DNA from: Staphylococcus schweitzeri
GTDB lineage: Bacteria > Bacillota > Bacilli > Staphylococcales > Staphylococcaceae
Direction of reading: 5' to 3'
Assembly: GCF_002902405.1 (NCBI RefSeq)
Contig: NZ_PPQS01000003.1
Location: forward strand, 1 to 64,000
Length of the DNA: 64,000 nucleotides
How positions within the stretch are numbered: the stretch's first letter is position 1; every line of letters starts with the position of its first letter. Below, piece by piece: positions 10,122-18,457 of this stretch. The notes beneath the pieces were generated by a model. It did no database searches. It had not been told where the DNA came from and saw nothing but the letters and a program-made list of their open reading frames with translations. A program made the translations under genes and the position numbers.

Positions 10122-11981
10122 ATGAGTGCCAACATATTAGATGAAATCAGTGAAATACTAAGTGGAGTAGAAAAATATTGGATAAATGAAAAACTAGCAA
10201 AACAAATAATAATAGAAGATTTACGTAATAACGATACTAAATTGATTTCTAAGCTTTTAGCTAATAAATCTATTAATGAAACATATGTTCAAGACATAGA
10301 TGGGTATAAAATATTCGACAAAGAATCATTAATTTCATTGTTACGTTATAAAAATTACTGGCAAGATAGCTATACTAAGTATGCTAATAAAATTGGTTTA
10401 ACGGCGGAAGGTAAATATTTGAATTATAATTCTGATGTGGTATTAGATTTTCCATTTAAGGACTGTGTATTTGAAGGTGGAATGACTAAAGAAGATAGTA
10501 TTTTAAAAAATAATGAAAAATTTTACAATGAAGTAATTGCTAAAGAAGAAATTGATACTTTATTATCACCTAAAGCTTTCACCAAAGTTAAGAAGTACGA
10601 TAAAAATGGGCAACATGATATTAAAAGTATTGAAAGTACAGATAATCTAATTATAAAAGGAAATAATTTATTCTCTTTATTTAGTCTCAAAAAGGCATAT
10701 AAAAAGAAAGTAAAAAGTATAATAATTGATCCACCATACTATTTTAATAAAACAAAAGCTGCTGATAGTTTTGACTATAACTCAAATTTTAATTTTTCTA
10801 CCTGGTTAATTTTTATGAAAAACAGATTGCAAACTGCAAGAGATTTATTAAGAGAAGATGGAATCATTGCAATTATGATAGGTATAGATGCATATGAGTA
10901 TTTAAAGGTATTAGCTGATGAAATTTTCTGTTCTGATACTAAAAATAATTATATAGGCACAATTACATGGAGAAAGAGTGATAACCAATCGAATATTGGA
11001 ACTTTTTCAAACGTAATTGATTATATCCTTTTATATAGAAAAACTTCAAATGCTACCTTAAATAGAATTCCTTTATCTGAAAAAGCTAAAAATGAATATA
11101 GTTATGAAGACAATAATGGTAAGTTTAGAAGAGGAATACTGCTACATAAAACTCGAGGAAGATATTATTATGAACTAAAAACTAAAATGGGTACCACTTT
11201 AAATGGACCGTGGATGAAAACAAAGGAAGAAATAGAGAAATTAGATAATGAAGGCAAAATATATTGGACAACAAGAGGTGATGGCCAACCTTATGTAAAA
11301 ATATATCTAGATGATACTAAAGGACAGATACCGAATGATTTTTGGGGTATAGAATTTGGAACTAATCAAAGAGGAGCTAATGAAATAAATAAACTTTTTA
11401 ATAAGAGAGTATTTAATTTTGCTAAGCCTGAAAAACTAATTAAAAGTTTAGTAGATATTACTTCTTCACAAAATGATATTGTATTAGATTTCTTTATGGG
11501 TTCTGCCACTACTCAAGCGGTAGCACATAAAATGAATCGTCAATATATTGGTGTTGAACAAATGGACTACATTAATACTGTATCTATCCCAAGGTTACAA
11601 AAAGTTATTGAGGGTGAGCAAGGTGGTGTTTCAACTGATTTAGATTGGCAAGGTGGTGGTTCTTTTGTATATGTTGAATTGGCAAAAGAAAATCAAGAAA
11701 TCGTTGAAAGTCTTATAAATTGTGGGACAAAAGAAGAACTAAGTCAACAAATCGATAAATTATTAAATGATGGAGTTCTTAATTATGAAGTAGATTTTGA
11801 TAAGTTTACAAGTACTAAAAAAGAATTTCATGAATTAGAACTTGAAGACCAAAAAGAAGTGCTAATTAGATTGTTAGATAGTAATCAATTATATGTTAAT
11901 TACTCTGACATTGAAGATTCAGCATATAATTTCACAGAAGATGAAATAGCATTTAACCATAGCTTCTACGGAGGTGAGTAA
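10122..11981 (+). CDS. Type III restriction-modification Mod subunit, N6-adenine DNA methyltransferase
   Basis: Mod recognises the DNA site and methylates adenine; it also directs the Res partner. The catalytic motif IV DPPYYFN is at residues 203-209, and the SAM-binding motif I DFFMGSATT lies later, at about 455-465, followed by NRQYIGVEQ. This order (IV before I) is that of beta-class type III Mod enzymes. The long insert between these motifs (about 270-440) is the likely target-recognition region. The 619 residues fit the family. The start has GGAGAG upstream. The stop is 2 bases before res, so the two genes form an operon. It is the first gene after the SCC site, in clearly accessory DNA. 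Confidence 0.9.
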   Translation: MSANILDEISEILSGVEKYWINEKLAKQIIIEDLRNNDTKLISKLLANKSINETYVQDIDGYKIFDKESLISLLRYKNYWQDSYTKYANKIGLTAEGKYLNYNSDVVLDFPFKDCVFEGGMTKEDSILKNNEKFYNEVIAKEEIDTLLSPKAFTKVKKYDKNGQHDIKSIESTDNLIIKGNNLFSLFSLKKAYKKKVKSIIIDPPYYFNKTKAADSFDYNSNFNFSTWLIFMKNRLQTARDLLREDGIIAIMIGIDAYEYLKVLADEIFCSDTKNNYIGTITWRKSDNQSNIGTFSNVIDYILLYRKTSNATLNRIPLSEKAKNEYSYEDNNGKFRRGILLHKTRGRYYYELKTKMGTTLNGPWMKTKEEIEKLDNEGKIYWTTRGDGQPYVKIYLDDTKGQIPNDFWGIEFGTNQRGANEINKLFNKRVFNFAKPEKLIKSLVDITSSQNDIVLDFFMGSATTQAVAHKMNRQYIGVEQMDYINTVSIPRLQKVIEGEQGGVSTDLDWQGGGSFVYVELAKENQEIVESLINCGTKEELSQQIDKLLNDGVLNYEVDFDKFTSTKKEFHELELEDQKEVLIRLLDSNQLYVNYSDIEDSAYNFTEDEIAFNHSFYGGE

Positions 11982-11983
11982 TT

Positions 11984-14536
11984 ATGTCAGAAATGCTACA
12001 TGATCGTATAGAAAATCAACTGTTTTTACAGTATCCAGATATACCTAATTATATTATTGATAATTTAAATCATCATTTAAGACCATATCAAGAAGAAGCT
12101 GTGCAAAGATTAATGTATCTTGAAGAGCAAGATGAAGGTAATTTATACAACAAATTGATGTTTAATATGGCAACTGGTTCTGGTAAAACACTTGTTTTAG
12201 CTGCATCAGTATTATATTTATTTAAAGAAAAAGGTTATCAAAATTTCTTGTTTTTTGTTAATAGTACTGCGATTGTCAATAAAACGTATGACAATTTAAC
12301 CAACACGTCATCTAGTAAGTATTTGTTTAATCCAGAAGGCATTGTCATTGATGGTAAATTGATAAATATTCAAGTAGTAGATAATTATCCCGTTTTACCT
12401 GATGAAAATACGATTTACCTTAAATTAACAACGATTAATGCATTGCATGATAAATTAAATTATCCAAGAGAAAATGAAATTACTTATGAAGATTTAGCTC
12501 AATTTCCTATTGTGTTATTAGCTGATGAAGCTCATCATCTAAATGTCAGCACAAAGAAAAAAGGCAAAAAAACTACTCAGCAAATTGAAGAAACTAACTG
12601 GGAAGTAACTGTTGATAGGATTATGAAGCAAAACAAAAAGAATAAATTGTTAGAATTTACAGCTACGGTACAGTTAGAAGATGATATTTTTGAAAAATAT
12701 AAAGATAGAATTCTTTATCGCTATGATTTAAAGGAATTTATGCAACAAGGTTATTCAAAAAACGTGACACTTTTGCATGCGAGTGAAGAAAATGAACATA
12801 AAATATTACATGCTTTATTAATGAGTGAATACAAAAATTATATAGCTGATAAAAACCATATAACGCTTAAGCCAGTTATCATGTTTCAATCGACTTCTAT
12901 TAAAGGCTCACAAGAAATACATCAAATGATGCTTGACCGTTTAGAACAATTAACTTATGAGCAATTAGAAACGATAATTGATAATGGTTTTAAATTTTAC
13001 AGTGGCCAAAATAGTATTTGGAGTAAGGTCTTCAGTTTTTATAAGCAAGCAAATATAGTAAAAGTGTTAGATGACTTGAAATGGGATTTTAATGAACAAA
13101 CGACATTAAATGTAAATAATGATAAAGAAAAAGAGAAAAATGCTCAATTACTGAATAATCTAGAAGATCCAGATAACCCTATAAGAGCTATCTTTGCAGT
13201 GTACAAACTTAATGAAGGTTGGGACGTCTTAAATCTTTTCGATATTGTCAAAATAGATGAGAAGAAAAAGGTCAACAAAAACGCGACGAATGCAGAAGCG
13301 CAGCTCATCGGTCGAGGAGCTAGATATTATCCATTTATTTATGAAGAAGAAAAATCGTATAAGCGTAGATTTGATAATGAATTTAGTGATTTAAAATCAA
13401 TCGAAACGTTACATTATCATACGATTAATGACTCTTCTTATATTAAAAATTTACACCAATCTTTAACAGAAGCAAAAGTTCAAACAAATGCTGATATAAG
13501 CGAGATACACGAAGGAAAAGTGAAAAATAAATTTAAAAAAACTGACCTTTTCAAATTTGGAAAAATATATGTTAACAAAACAGTGCCAACAACTGCTGAG
13601 GACTACAAGAAATTAGAAAATTATAACGCATCTAGGGAATATCAAAAGGAGCTATTCAAGGTTAGTGAGTCAAATTTAACTCAAGGTATTAAAGCTATAG
13701 CTGAAGATCGTAAAGAAATAAGATTAAATATTAATAAACCATTATTACAAAAAGCTTTAAGAAGTAATCCATTCTTTAGATATTCTAATTTAAAAGAGTA
13801 TGTACCTAGTATCACAAGTATGCAGACATTTATAAAGTCAAAAGATTTTTTAGGAGATTTAGATATCAGTGTAACTATACCAAAAGAGATGGATATTAGT
13901 GATATCACATCTAAACTAAAGTTGTCTGTATTGAATGATTATTTAAGTAATTTAGAAACAAAAATTAAAAATAATTATCTGAAAGTCAAAGGTACAACTA
14001 TTTTTGAAGGTATGAAACTTTCAGAATTAATCGATGATTATGTTGTCGAAGTGAATAATGTCAATAGAGATGTAACAGACTTAGATGATCAGAAGAGACC
14101 TAAAAATATGGGACAACATGATTGGTACATTTATGATAAAGCTATTGTAAATGGTCTTGAGAGTGATTTGATTGACTTAATCAATAACATGATGGAAGAT
14201 CTACAAAATAAATACGAAGAAGTTTATTTAATACGTAACGAACGTAAAATTAAGTTTAGAGAAATAGATGGTGTGAGAGGTTTTATGCCTGACTTCTTGT
14301 TGTACTTAAAAGATAATGAATACACATATCAAGTATTTGTAGAACCTAAAGGTCAACATTTATTATTAAATGATAAATGGAAAGAGCAATTTATGTTATC
14401 ATTGAATAAAAGACATGATATTGAAGTACTTGCTGAAAATAATGATGTTAGATTAGTAGGATTATGCTTTTATTCTGATGATTTAACAAAAAGAAAAGAA
14501 TTTAAGGATCAGTTTAACAATCAACTATTAAATTAA
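11984..14536 (+). CDS. Type III restriction enzyme Res subunit, DEAD-box translocase/endonuclease
   Basis: Res hydrolyses ATP to communicate along DNA and cuts unmodified DNA when complexed with Mod. The Walker A motif ATGSGKT is at residues 63-69, and the Walker B box DEAH is near 181-184. A helicase motif VI-like QLIGRGARYYPF is near 442, and a C-terminal PD-(D/E)XK-type nuclease signature PDFLLY...VEPKG is near 769-790. The 850 residues are within the usual Res range. No frameshift is visible in either gene, so the system looks intact. The ribosome binding site GGAGGTGAG lies in the end of mod. Confidence 0.9.
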   Translation: MSEMLHDRIENQLFLQYPDIPNYIIDNLNHHLRPYQEEAVQRLMYLEEQDEGNLYNKLMFNMATGSGKTLVLAASVLYLFKEKGYQNFLFFVNSTAIVNKTYDNLTNTSSSKYLFNPEGIVIDGKLINIQVVDNYPVLPDENTIYLKLTTINALHDKLNYPRENEITYEDLAQFPIVLLADEAHHLNVSTKKKGKKTTQQIEETNWEVTVDRIMKQNKKNKLLEFTATVQLEDDIFEKYKDRILYRYDLKEFMQQGYSKNVTLLHASEENEHKILHALLMSEYKNYIADKNHITLKPVIMFQSTSIKGSQEIHQMMLDRLEQLTYEQLETIIDNGFKFYSGQNSIWSKVFSFYKQANIVKVLDDLKWDFNEQTTLNVNNDKEKEKNAQLLNNLEDPDNPIRAIFAVYKLNEGWDVLNLFDIVKIDEKKKVNKNATNAEAQLIGRGARYYPFIYEEEKSYKRRFDNEFSDLKSIETLHYHTINDSSYIKNLHQSLTEAKVQTNADISEIHEGKVKNKFKKTDLFKFGKIYVNKTVPTTAEDYKKLENYNASREYQKELFKVSESNLTQGIKAIAEDRKEIRLNINKPLLQKALRSNPFFRYSNLKEYVPSITSMQTFIKSKDFLGDLDISVTIPKEMDISDITSKLKLSVLNDYLSNLETKIKNNYLKVKGTTIFEGMKLSELIDDYVVEVNNVNRDVTDLDDQKRPKNMGQHDWYIYDKAIVNGLESDLIDLINNMMEDLQNKYEEVYLIRNERKIKFREIDGVRGFMPDFLLYLKDNEYTYQVFVEPKGQHLLLNDKWKEQFMLSLNKRHDIEVLAENNDVRLVGLCFYSDDLTKRKEFKDQFNNQLLN

Positions 14537-14587
14537 GTATTTAGCATTAAAAAATGTAAATAACAATCAAAAAAATATAATTTTAAG

Positions 14588-14619
14588 AGCATTTCCTACT
14601 CCAAAAAGTAGGAAATGCG
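14588..14619. terminator. Hairpin after res
   Basis: GCATTTCCTAC (14589-14599) pairs perfectly with GTAGGAAATGC (14608-14618). The T run is weak, so it may act in either direction or as an RNA-stabilising end. Confidence 0.65.
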
Positions 14620-14712
14620 CTGTTTATAGTATTAATTCTTTGATTCTTATTATATATTTATATAGACCGCATGTATTATTAGTTAGTATACTTGATGTCT
14701 CATTAATTCTTT

Positions 14713-15049
14713 CTACAATTCAATTTTAGTTTCATGATTCATAGATGTTTTAAATCCATTCCATATTTGAACTGTTTCATCATCTTTAACTACGATGGTA
14801 TTAGCCTCAATACCTGATTTATTATTTACATTAATTGTCCATTTTGAACCATTGTATTCCGGTTTTATGAACTTTAATAAATCAGCATCTCCTACTTCAT
14901 GTCAATAGCGTAATCAAAAACATTATCTCTACTTACTTTTTGTTCATCATTTGTATCTTCTTCTGTTTTAGATTGATCTTGACTATTATTTTGAATTTGA
15001 TTCGATTGATTTTCATTATTAGGTGTTTCATTAGTAGAATGACTACTTT
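14713..15049 (-). pseudogene. Decayed lipoprotein-like gene, N-terminus lost and frameshifted
   Basis: Read on the minus strand, one frame gives a Ser/Asn/Gln-rich linker starting SSHSTNETPNNENQ and reaching VFDYAIDMK before a stop. A shift of one frame then continues with GDADLLKFIKPEYNGSKW to a stop at 14713-14715. The low-complexity linker followed by a small beta-rich domain is typical of small secreted staphylococcal lipoproteins, but the signal peptide and lipobox are missing because the insertion-sequence remnant abuts the 5' side. It is not expressible as one protein. Confidence 0.7.
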
Positions 15050-15282
15050 TTTCGTCCCATGATCAGCGCTTCTTGCTTTAAAATATCGTTCTCTATCCTT
15101 AAATGTTGGACTTCTTTGCGTAATTTAATCAGCTCTTTTTCTTCATCTGATAGGTTATCTTGATGATTGAATAAACCAGTGTTTTGATGTTGCTTTATCG
15201 ATTTCCTAGGTTTACCATTTTTATATAATCTACCCATTTGTAACTTAAACTCTGAACTAAATGATCTTATTTCTCTTGTCAT
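15043..15282 (-). pseudogene. IS3-family transposase OrfA remnant with internal deletion
   Basis: The 79-residue frame starts MTREIRSFSSEFKLQMGRLY, the DNA-binding start of an IS3/IS150-type OrfA, and ends with the leucine-zipper-like LRKEVQHLRIENDILKQEA and IMGRKK. Between GKPRK and QNTGLFNHQDN the usual helix-turn-helix segment is largely missing, an in-frame deletion. OrfB (the DDE integrase) is absent. It has a ribosome binding site (AGGCGG) but cannot encode an active transposase. Confidence 0.85.
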
Positions 15283-15345
15283 AATAAAACCGCCTACTTT
15301 CTTAAATTAACAATATCTATTCTCATAGAATTTGTCCAATTAAGT
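15043..15345 (-). mobile_element. Insertion-sequence scar (IS3 family), 5' end only
   Basis: The orfA remnant plus its leader up to a possible terminal sequence TTAATTGGACAAATTC (minus strand, near 15330-15345). The 3' part is deleted, fusing the OrfA stop directly to the lipoprotein-like pseudogene. Broken genes on both sides suggest insertion followed by deletion. Confidence 0.65.
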
Positions 15346-15445
15346 GTAGACGATTCACATCTTTTACATCTTTCGTATCCATATTTCCAATTATTGCTTG
15401 CAACCACGTCTCCAATTGCTGTTCATCAAATAATCCATTTCTCAT
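15323..15445 (-). pseudogene. Short N-terminal gene fragment cut by the IS scar
   Basis: The frame begins MRNGLFDEQQLETWLQAIIG and runs about 35 residues before entering the presumed IS end and stopping. No ribosome binding site is evident and I do not recognise the family. The frame breaking exactly at the IS boundary is the reason to record it as a truncated gene. The 170 bases beyond it, up to the next gene, are very AT-rich without other features. Confidence 0.4.
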
Positions 15446-15617
15446 TTTTAAATATTTATATCTTAAGAATTATGAATATATAGAGAACGTAAGTTCTTGA
15501 TTTGTTATAATTATTTGTAATAAGAGTTTTCATAATAAAGTAGATTGTAAAATAGAAATTTAAATTATGAAAATATTAGTTTTTAATTTTTTATAATTCA
15601 AAAGGATGATTAATCTG

Positions 15618-16184
15618 ATGGAAAACAACAATTTAAAAAATGAGCTTTTAAACGAGTTAGATAGGCATTTAGAGTGGATAAAGAGTTGTGATACAAAAGC
15701 TTCAATTGTTTTAGCAATGTTAGGAGTTTTTATTGTTACTATTTCTTCTAAATTATTCTTAGATAGTCAAAAAGAAATAGTATTAAACGCATTGAACAAT
15801 ATAAATTTTTCGAATTTAATTTATTTAATATTTGAAGGAGCGGTCTATTTTTTATTTTTTGATGGAGTATTTAATATAATTAGGGTGCTTTTTCCCCAGT
15901 TAAGAAAATCTGTTAAGGCATATAACGGAATAGAAAATGACTCCTTATATTATTTTGAAAGCATTTCAAGCAAGACTTATTCTGAGTATAAAAAGCAAAG
16001 AATTAATAGAACATCAGAAGAAGAAATCCATGATATTTTATCACAGATTTATATAAATTCAAAAATATCTACAAAAAAATATCATTTTTATAAGAAAGGA
16101 TTAGCATTGGTACTTTGGGGGATTTTAGGAATTTTAACTTTGCATTCTATCGGTATTATTTTAGTTAAAGCGGGAGGTTTTTAA
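15618..16184 (+). CDS. Predicted Pycsar transmembrane effector (PycTM-like)
   Basis: A 188-residue protein with three predicted membrane regions (about 28-48, 66-93 and 161-183) and a charged cytoplasmic segment (about 95-160) between the second and third. The N-terminus NELDRHLEWIKSCDTKASIVLAMLG matches the pattern of Pycsar effector proteins, in which a helix runs into the first membrane segment through a DxKAS-type motif. PycTM effectors are opened by cyclic pyrimidine nucleotides and damage the inner membrane of infected cells. The start at 15618 is chosen for AAAGGAT at 15601-15607; an ATG at 15606 overlaps that site. The cyclase gene follows after 2 bases. Confidence 0.8.
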   Translation: MENNNLKNELLNELDRHLEWIKSCDTKASIVLAMLGVFIVTISSKLFLDSQKEIVLNALNNINFSNLIYLIFEGAVYFLFFDGVFNIIRVLFPQLRKSVKAYNGIENDSLYYFESISSKTYSEYKKQRINRTSEEEIHDILSQIYINSKISTKKYHFYKKGLALVLWGILGILTLHSIGIILVKAGGF

Positions 16185-16186
16185 AT

Positions 16187-16936
16187 ATGAAAATAAGAGG
16201 CTATGATTACAAGTCAAGAAAGAAAAAAGTTGAAGAAATCTTAGAGAATACTAATTTTATAAATGAAGTGAAAAGATTCCCTAATAATGATAATTTTACA
16301 TATGAGAATGGTTATAAAGCTTGGCTTAGTGCAATTTTTATAGATTTAAGAAATTCTACTAAATTATTCACAGAAAATAGTGAAGTAGATGTTGCCAAGG
16401 TGATTAGAGGCTTTACGTCTGAAGTTATAGAGATTTTACAAAAGGATACTCAAGATAATGAATTGAAAGAAATTGGTATTAGGGGAGATTGCGTATTTGC
16501 TGTATATTCAACTGCTAGCAAAGAAGAAATATATGATGTCTACCAACGTGCAGTTTACATTAATACCTATTTAAAAATGTTGAATAAATTATTAGATAAA
16601 AGAAATCTTCCAAATATCAAAGCAGGTATTGGTTTGGCTGCAGATAAAAATTTGGCAGTGAAGGCAGGTAGAAAGAGTTCAGGTATAAATGATTTTGTAT
16701 GGATTGGAAAAGCAGTAACAACAGCGTCAAATTTAGCAGATCTTGGTAATAAAGAGGGCATTTGTCCCATTGTAATGTCAGGAACTTTTTACACTAATTA
16801 TATTGATGTTGAAGAGAATGAAAATTCAAAAAATTGGTGGGAAAAAAATCATGATTACCAAAACGGTACATATTACCATGGAAATATTGTATTTACAGAA
16901 TTTGATGAATGGATTAAGTCAGGTATGATTGATTAA
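16187..16936 (+). CDS. Predicted pyrimidine nucleotide cyclase (PycC-like) of a Pycsar system
   Basis: A soluble 249-residue protein with one class III nucleotidyl cyclase domain and no sensor or membrane domain. The first metal-binding Asp is D53 in FIDLRNSTK and the second D101 in IRGDCVFAVY. The segment VWIGKAVTTASNLADLG (about 171-187) is where class III cyclases carry their base- and transition-state-binding residues; N182 is conserved. Standalone cyclases of this kind next to a small membrane effector are the hallmark of Pycsar anti-phage systems, where infection triggers cCMP or cUMP. Which base is made cannot be told by eye. The ribosome binding site GGGAGG lies in the end of the effector gene. 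A guanylate or adenylate cyclase is the alternative. Confidence 0.8.
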   Translation: MKIRGYDYKSRKKKVEEILENTNFINEVKRFPNNDNFTYENGYKAWLSAIFIDLRNSTKLFTENSEVDVAKVIRGFTSEVIEILQKDTQDNELKEIGIRGDCVFAVYSTASKEEIYDVYQRAVYINTYLKMLNKLLDKRNLPNIKAGIGLAADKNLAVKAGRKSSGINDFVWIGKAVTTASNLADLGNKEGICPIVMSGTFYTNYIDVEENENSKNWWEKNHDYQNGTYYHGNIVFTEFDEWIKSGMID

Positions 16937-16980
16937 GGTTTAATAATGTTTTGAAATGGTTTAAATAAGAGTTGAATATA

Positions 16981-17193
16981 GTGATAAAGAAATTAGACAA
17001 TTTAGATTATGAATCAATAGAAAAAATTTCCAATATATGGTTAAATTCTAATTTGGAAGCTCATGATTTTATAAAACGTGAGTATATGAGTGGTAGTCAA
17101 ATCATTATTAAGACATTAGATTTGAACTGTGATTTTACTATTATTAAAAAACAGTTGAATGGGATAGTTAATGATATATTTTTACTAAAATAA
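16981..17193 (+). pseudogene. Chimeric fragment beginning like a GNAT acetyltransferase
   Basis: From a GTG at 16981 the first 30 or so residues (VIKKLDNLDYESIEKISNIW...NLEAHDFI) look like the N-terminus of a GNAT N-acetyltransferase. The sequence then switches to KREYMSGSQIIIKTLDLNCD and ends after 70 residues, with no acetyl-CoA-binding loop. The second part looks like the C-terminal end of another protein I cannot name. It is probably a deletion fusion of two gene ends, not a functional protein, though the frame is open. Confidence 0.55.
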
Positions 17194-17595
17194 TATTAAA
17201 GATTTAAAATTATAAAGATATTAATTATGATTAGTGGTTTCAAAATGTTGTTTTTTAGAGGTTTAAGATTGTCATAAATTTAGTTTTATTTGTTCTCATG
17301 TTCAAGTTTCTTTATATCAACTTTTATTTTAGTAAACCTTAAAGAGTAGCAACTTCAAAATTCGCATTTATATCTAAAAATAATTTTAAAATAGACATGT
17401 TTAAACAATCAAAAGTGTGCATTGTTAAATCATCATTTTCAAAAGTTTATTAGCGAAATAGATACGTAAGTCTTAAAAGTGATTAGTCGTATAACAGTAA
17501 TTGCAATTTGTGAAAGTTAATTTTAAAGTTGTATGACCAATTTTTAAATAAGATTATTAGGTAAGACATAAATAGCCCTGTTAAGTGATAAACGA
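17194..17595. other. Intergenic stretch without a recognisable gene
   Basis: About 400 AT-rich bases with stops in all frames. I see no hairpin with a T run and no gene fragment that I can name. Confidence 0.5.
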
Positions 17596-17624
17596 TATAA
17601 TAGTGATATATAGGAGACGATAAC

Positions 17625-17783
17625 ATGATAACTATTGATTCAAAGATTAATAAACAAATCGCTAAAAACCTTTCACTTGAAGGTATGTATGTTACACGAG
17701 AACAGCAAATACAAATTCTTCATGCAATTAATAATAAGAAAGAAATTACGAATGAACTTATTCGTAAAATCGCTTTTAAATAA
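17625..17783 (+). CDS. Small VbhA-like antitoxin protein, no partner toxin adjacent
   Basis: A 52-residue gene with a clear expression context: -10 TATAAT at 17596-17601, ribosome binding site AGGAGA 7 bases before the ATG, and a strong terminator 10 bases after the stop. The sequence runs KINKQIAKNLSLEGMYVT followed by two short helices (REQQIQILHAIN, TNELIRKIAFK). This resembles VbhA-family antitoxins, which have a helix ending in a xLEGxxxT motif that inserts into the active site of a Fic AMP-transferase. No Fic-domain gene is in the window. The VbhA assignment is by pattern only; the gene itself is well supported. Confidence 0.6.
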   Translation: MITIDSKINKQIAKNLSLEGMYVTREQQIQILHAINNKKEITNELIRKIAFK

Positions 17784-17793
17784 TGAAATATAG

Positions 17794-17840
17794 AGCAACT
17801 TTTCAAGAAGCATTAAAGTATCTTGAAAAGTTGCTTATTA
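17794..17840. terminator. Strong hairpin terminator after the small antitoxin-like gene
   Basis: AGCAACTTTTCAAGA (17794-17808) pairs perfectly with TCTTGAAAAGTTGCT (17821-17835), a 15-bp stem with a 12-base loop. Only a short T-rich tail follows. It may also serve the converging gene on the minus strand. Confidence 0.8.
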
Positions 17841-17949
17841 AATAATAATTGCTCAAATAAAAAAACATATAAATGCTCTTACCAAAAAATATTCGTAACT
17901 AAAATATTTCAAAGTAATTAAAAAGTGTGATTACCCAAAAATCCATTTT

Positions 17950-18357
17950 TTATTCAGATAGCCTTAATATTGCTCCTAAATGTTGCTGTGCAGTAGTAAA
18001 TAATACGAATGTAATTAACTCAATGATTTCTTCATCTGTCATCGTTTCTTTTAATAAACTTATACTTGATTCGGGTATGCTTTGTTTAGATTTTAAATAA
18101 ACTTCAACAAAACCAATACAAAGTAGAGATTTTTCGTTTAGAAATTTATTTGTAGGACTACCTTTTGCTTTGCAATATTGACATCCGTTTTGCTGGGCCA
18201 GTAACCTTCTTAATTCCTCTTTTAATTCTTTACTTATTACCCCATCGCTACTTAAAAAATCAGATAAATTATTCCAGTATTTTAATAAGTTTTTATTATG
18301 TCCTAATAGTTTTTCAAATGGTGTGTTTCCAAAATTACTGTATTCTAATAATGTCAT
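17950..18357 (-). CDS. AhpD-like / carboxymuconolactone decarboxylase-family protein
   Basis: A 135-residue, mostly helical protein with a CXXC pair (C59 and C62 in QNGCQYCKAKG), the redox motif position of AhpD-like alkylhydroperoxidase proteins. The C-terminal half (TDEEIIELITFVLFTTAQQHLG) matches the second helical pair of the family. The usual His after the CXXC is not present, so peroxidase activity is uncertain. I start at 18357 because AGGAG and GAGG lie just upstream (AGGAGATGAGGAT); a more distal ATG has no such site. It diverges from the Lrp-type regulator, which may control it. Confidence 0.7.
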   Translation of the reverse strand: MTLLEYSNFGNTPFEKLLGHNKNLLKYWNNLSDFLSSDGVISKELKEELRRLLAQQNGCQYCKAKGSPTNKFLNEKSLLCIGFVEVYLKSKQSIPESSISLLKETMTDEEIIELITFVLFTTAQQHLGAILRLSE

Positions 18358-18457
18358 ATCCTCATCTCCTATCTTAATGATATACATGATAAAATTGTAT
18401 GGAAATAAGATTTTGAAAGTTTATATCATTAAATACTTTGAAAAGAGAGGATTTTCT

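Noticed and set aside
17194-17595. CRISPR-like or repeat array in the empty stretch
   Set aside because: No regularly spaced repeats are present.
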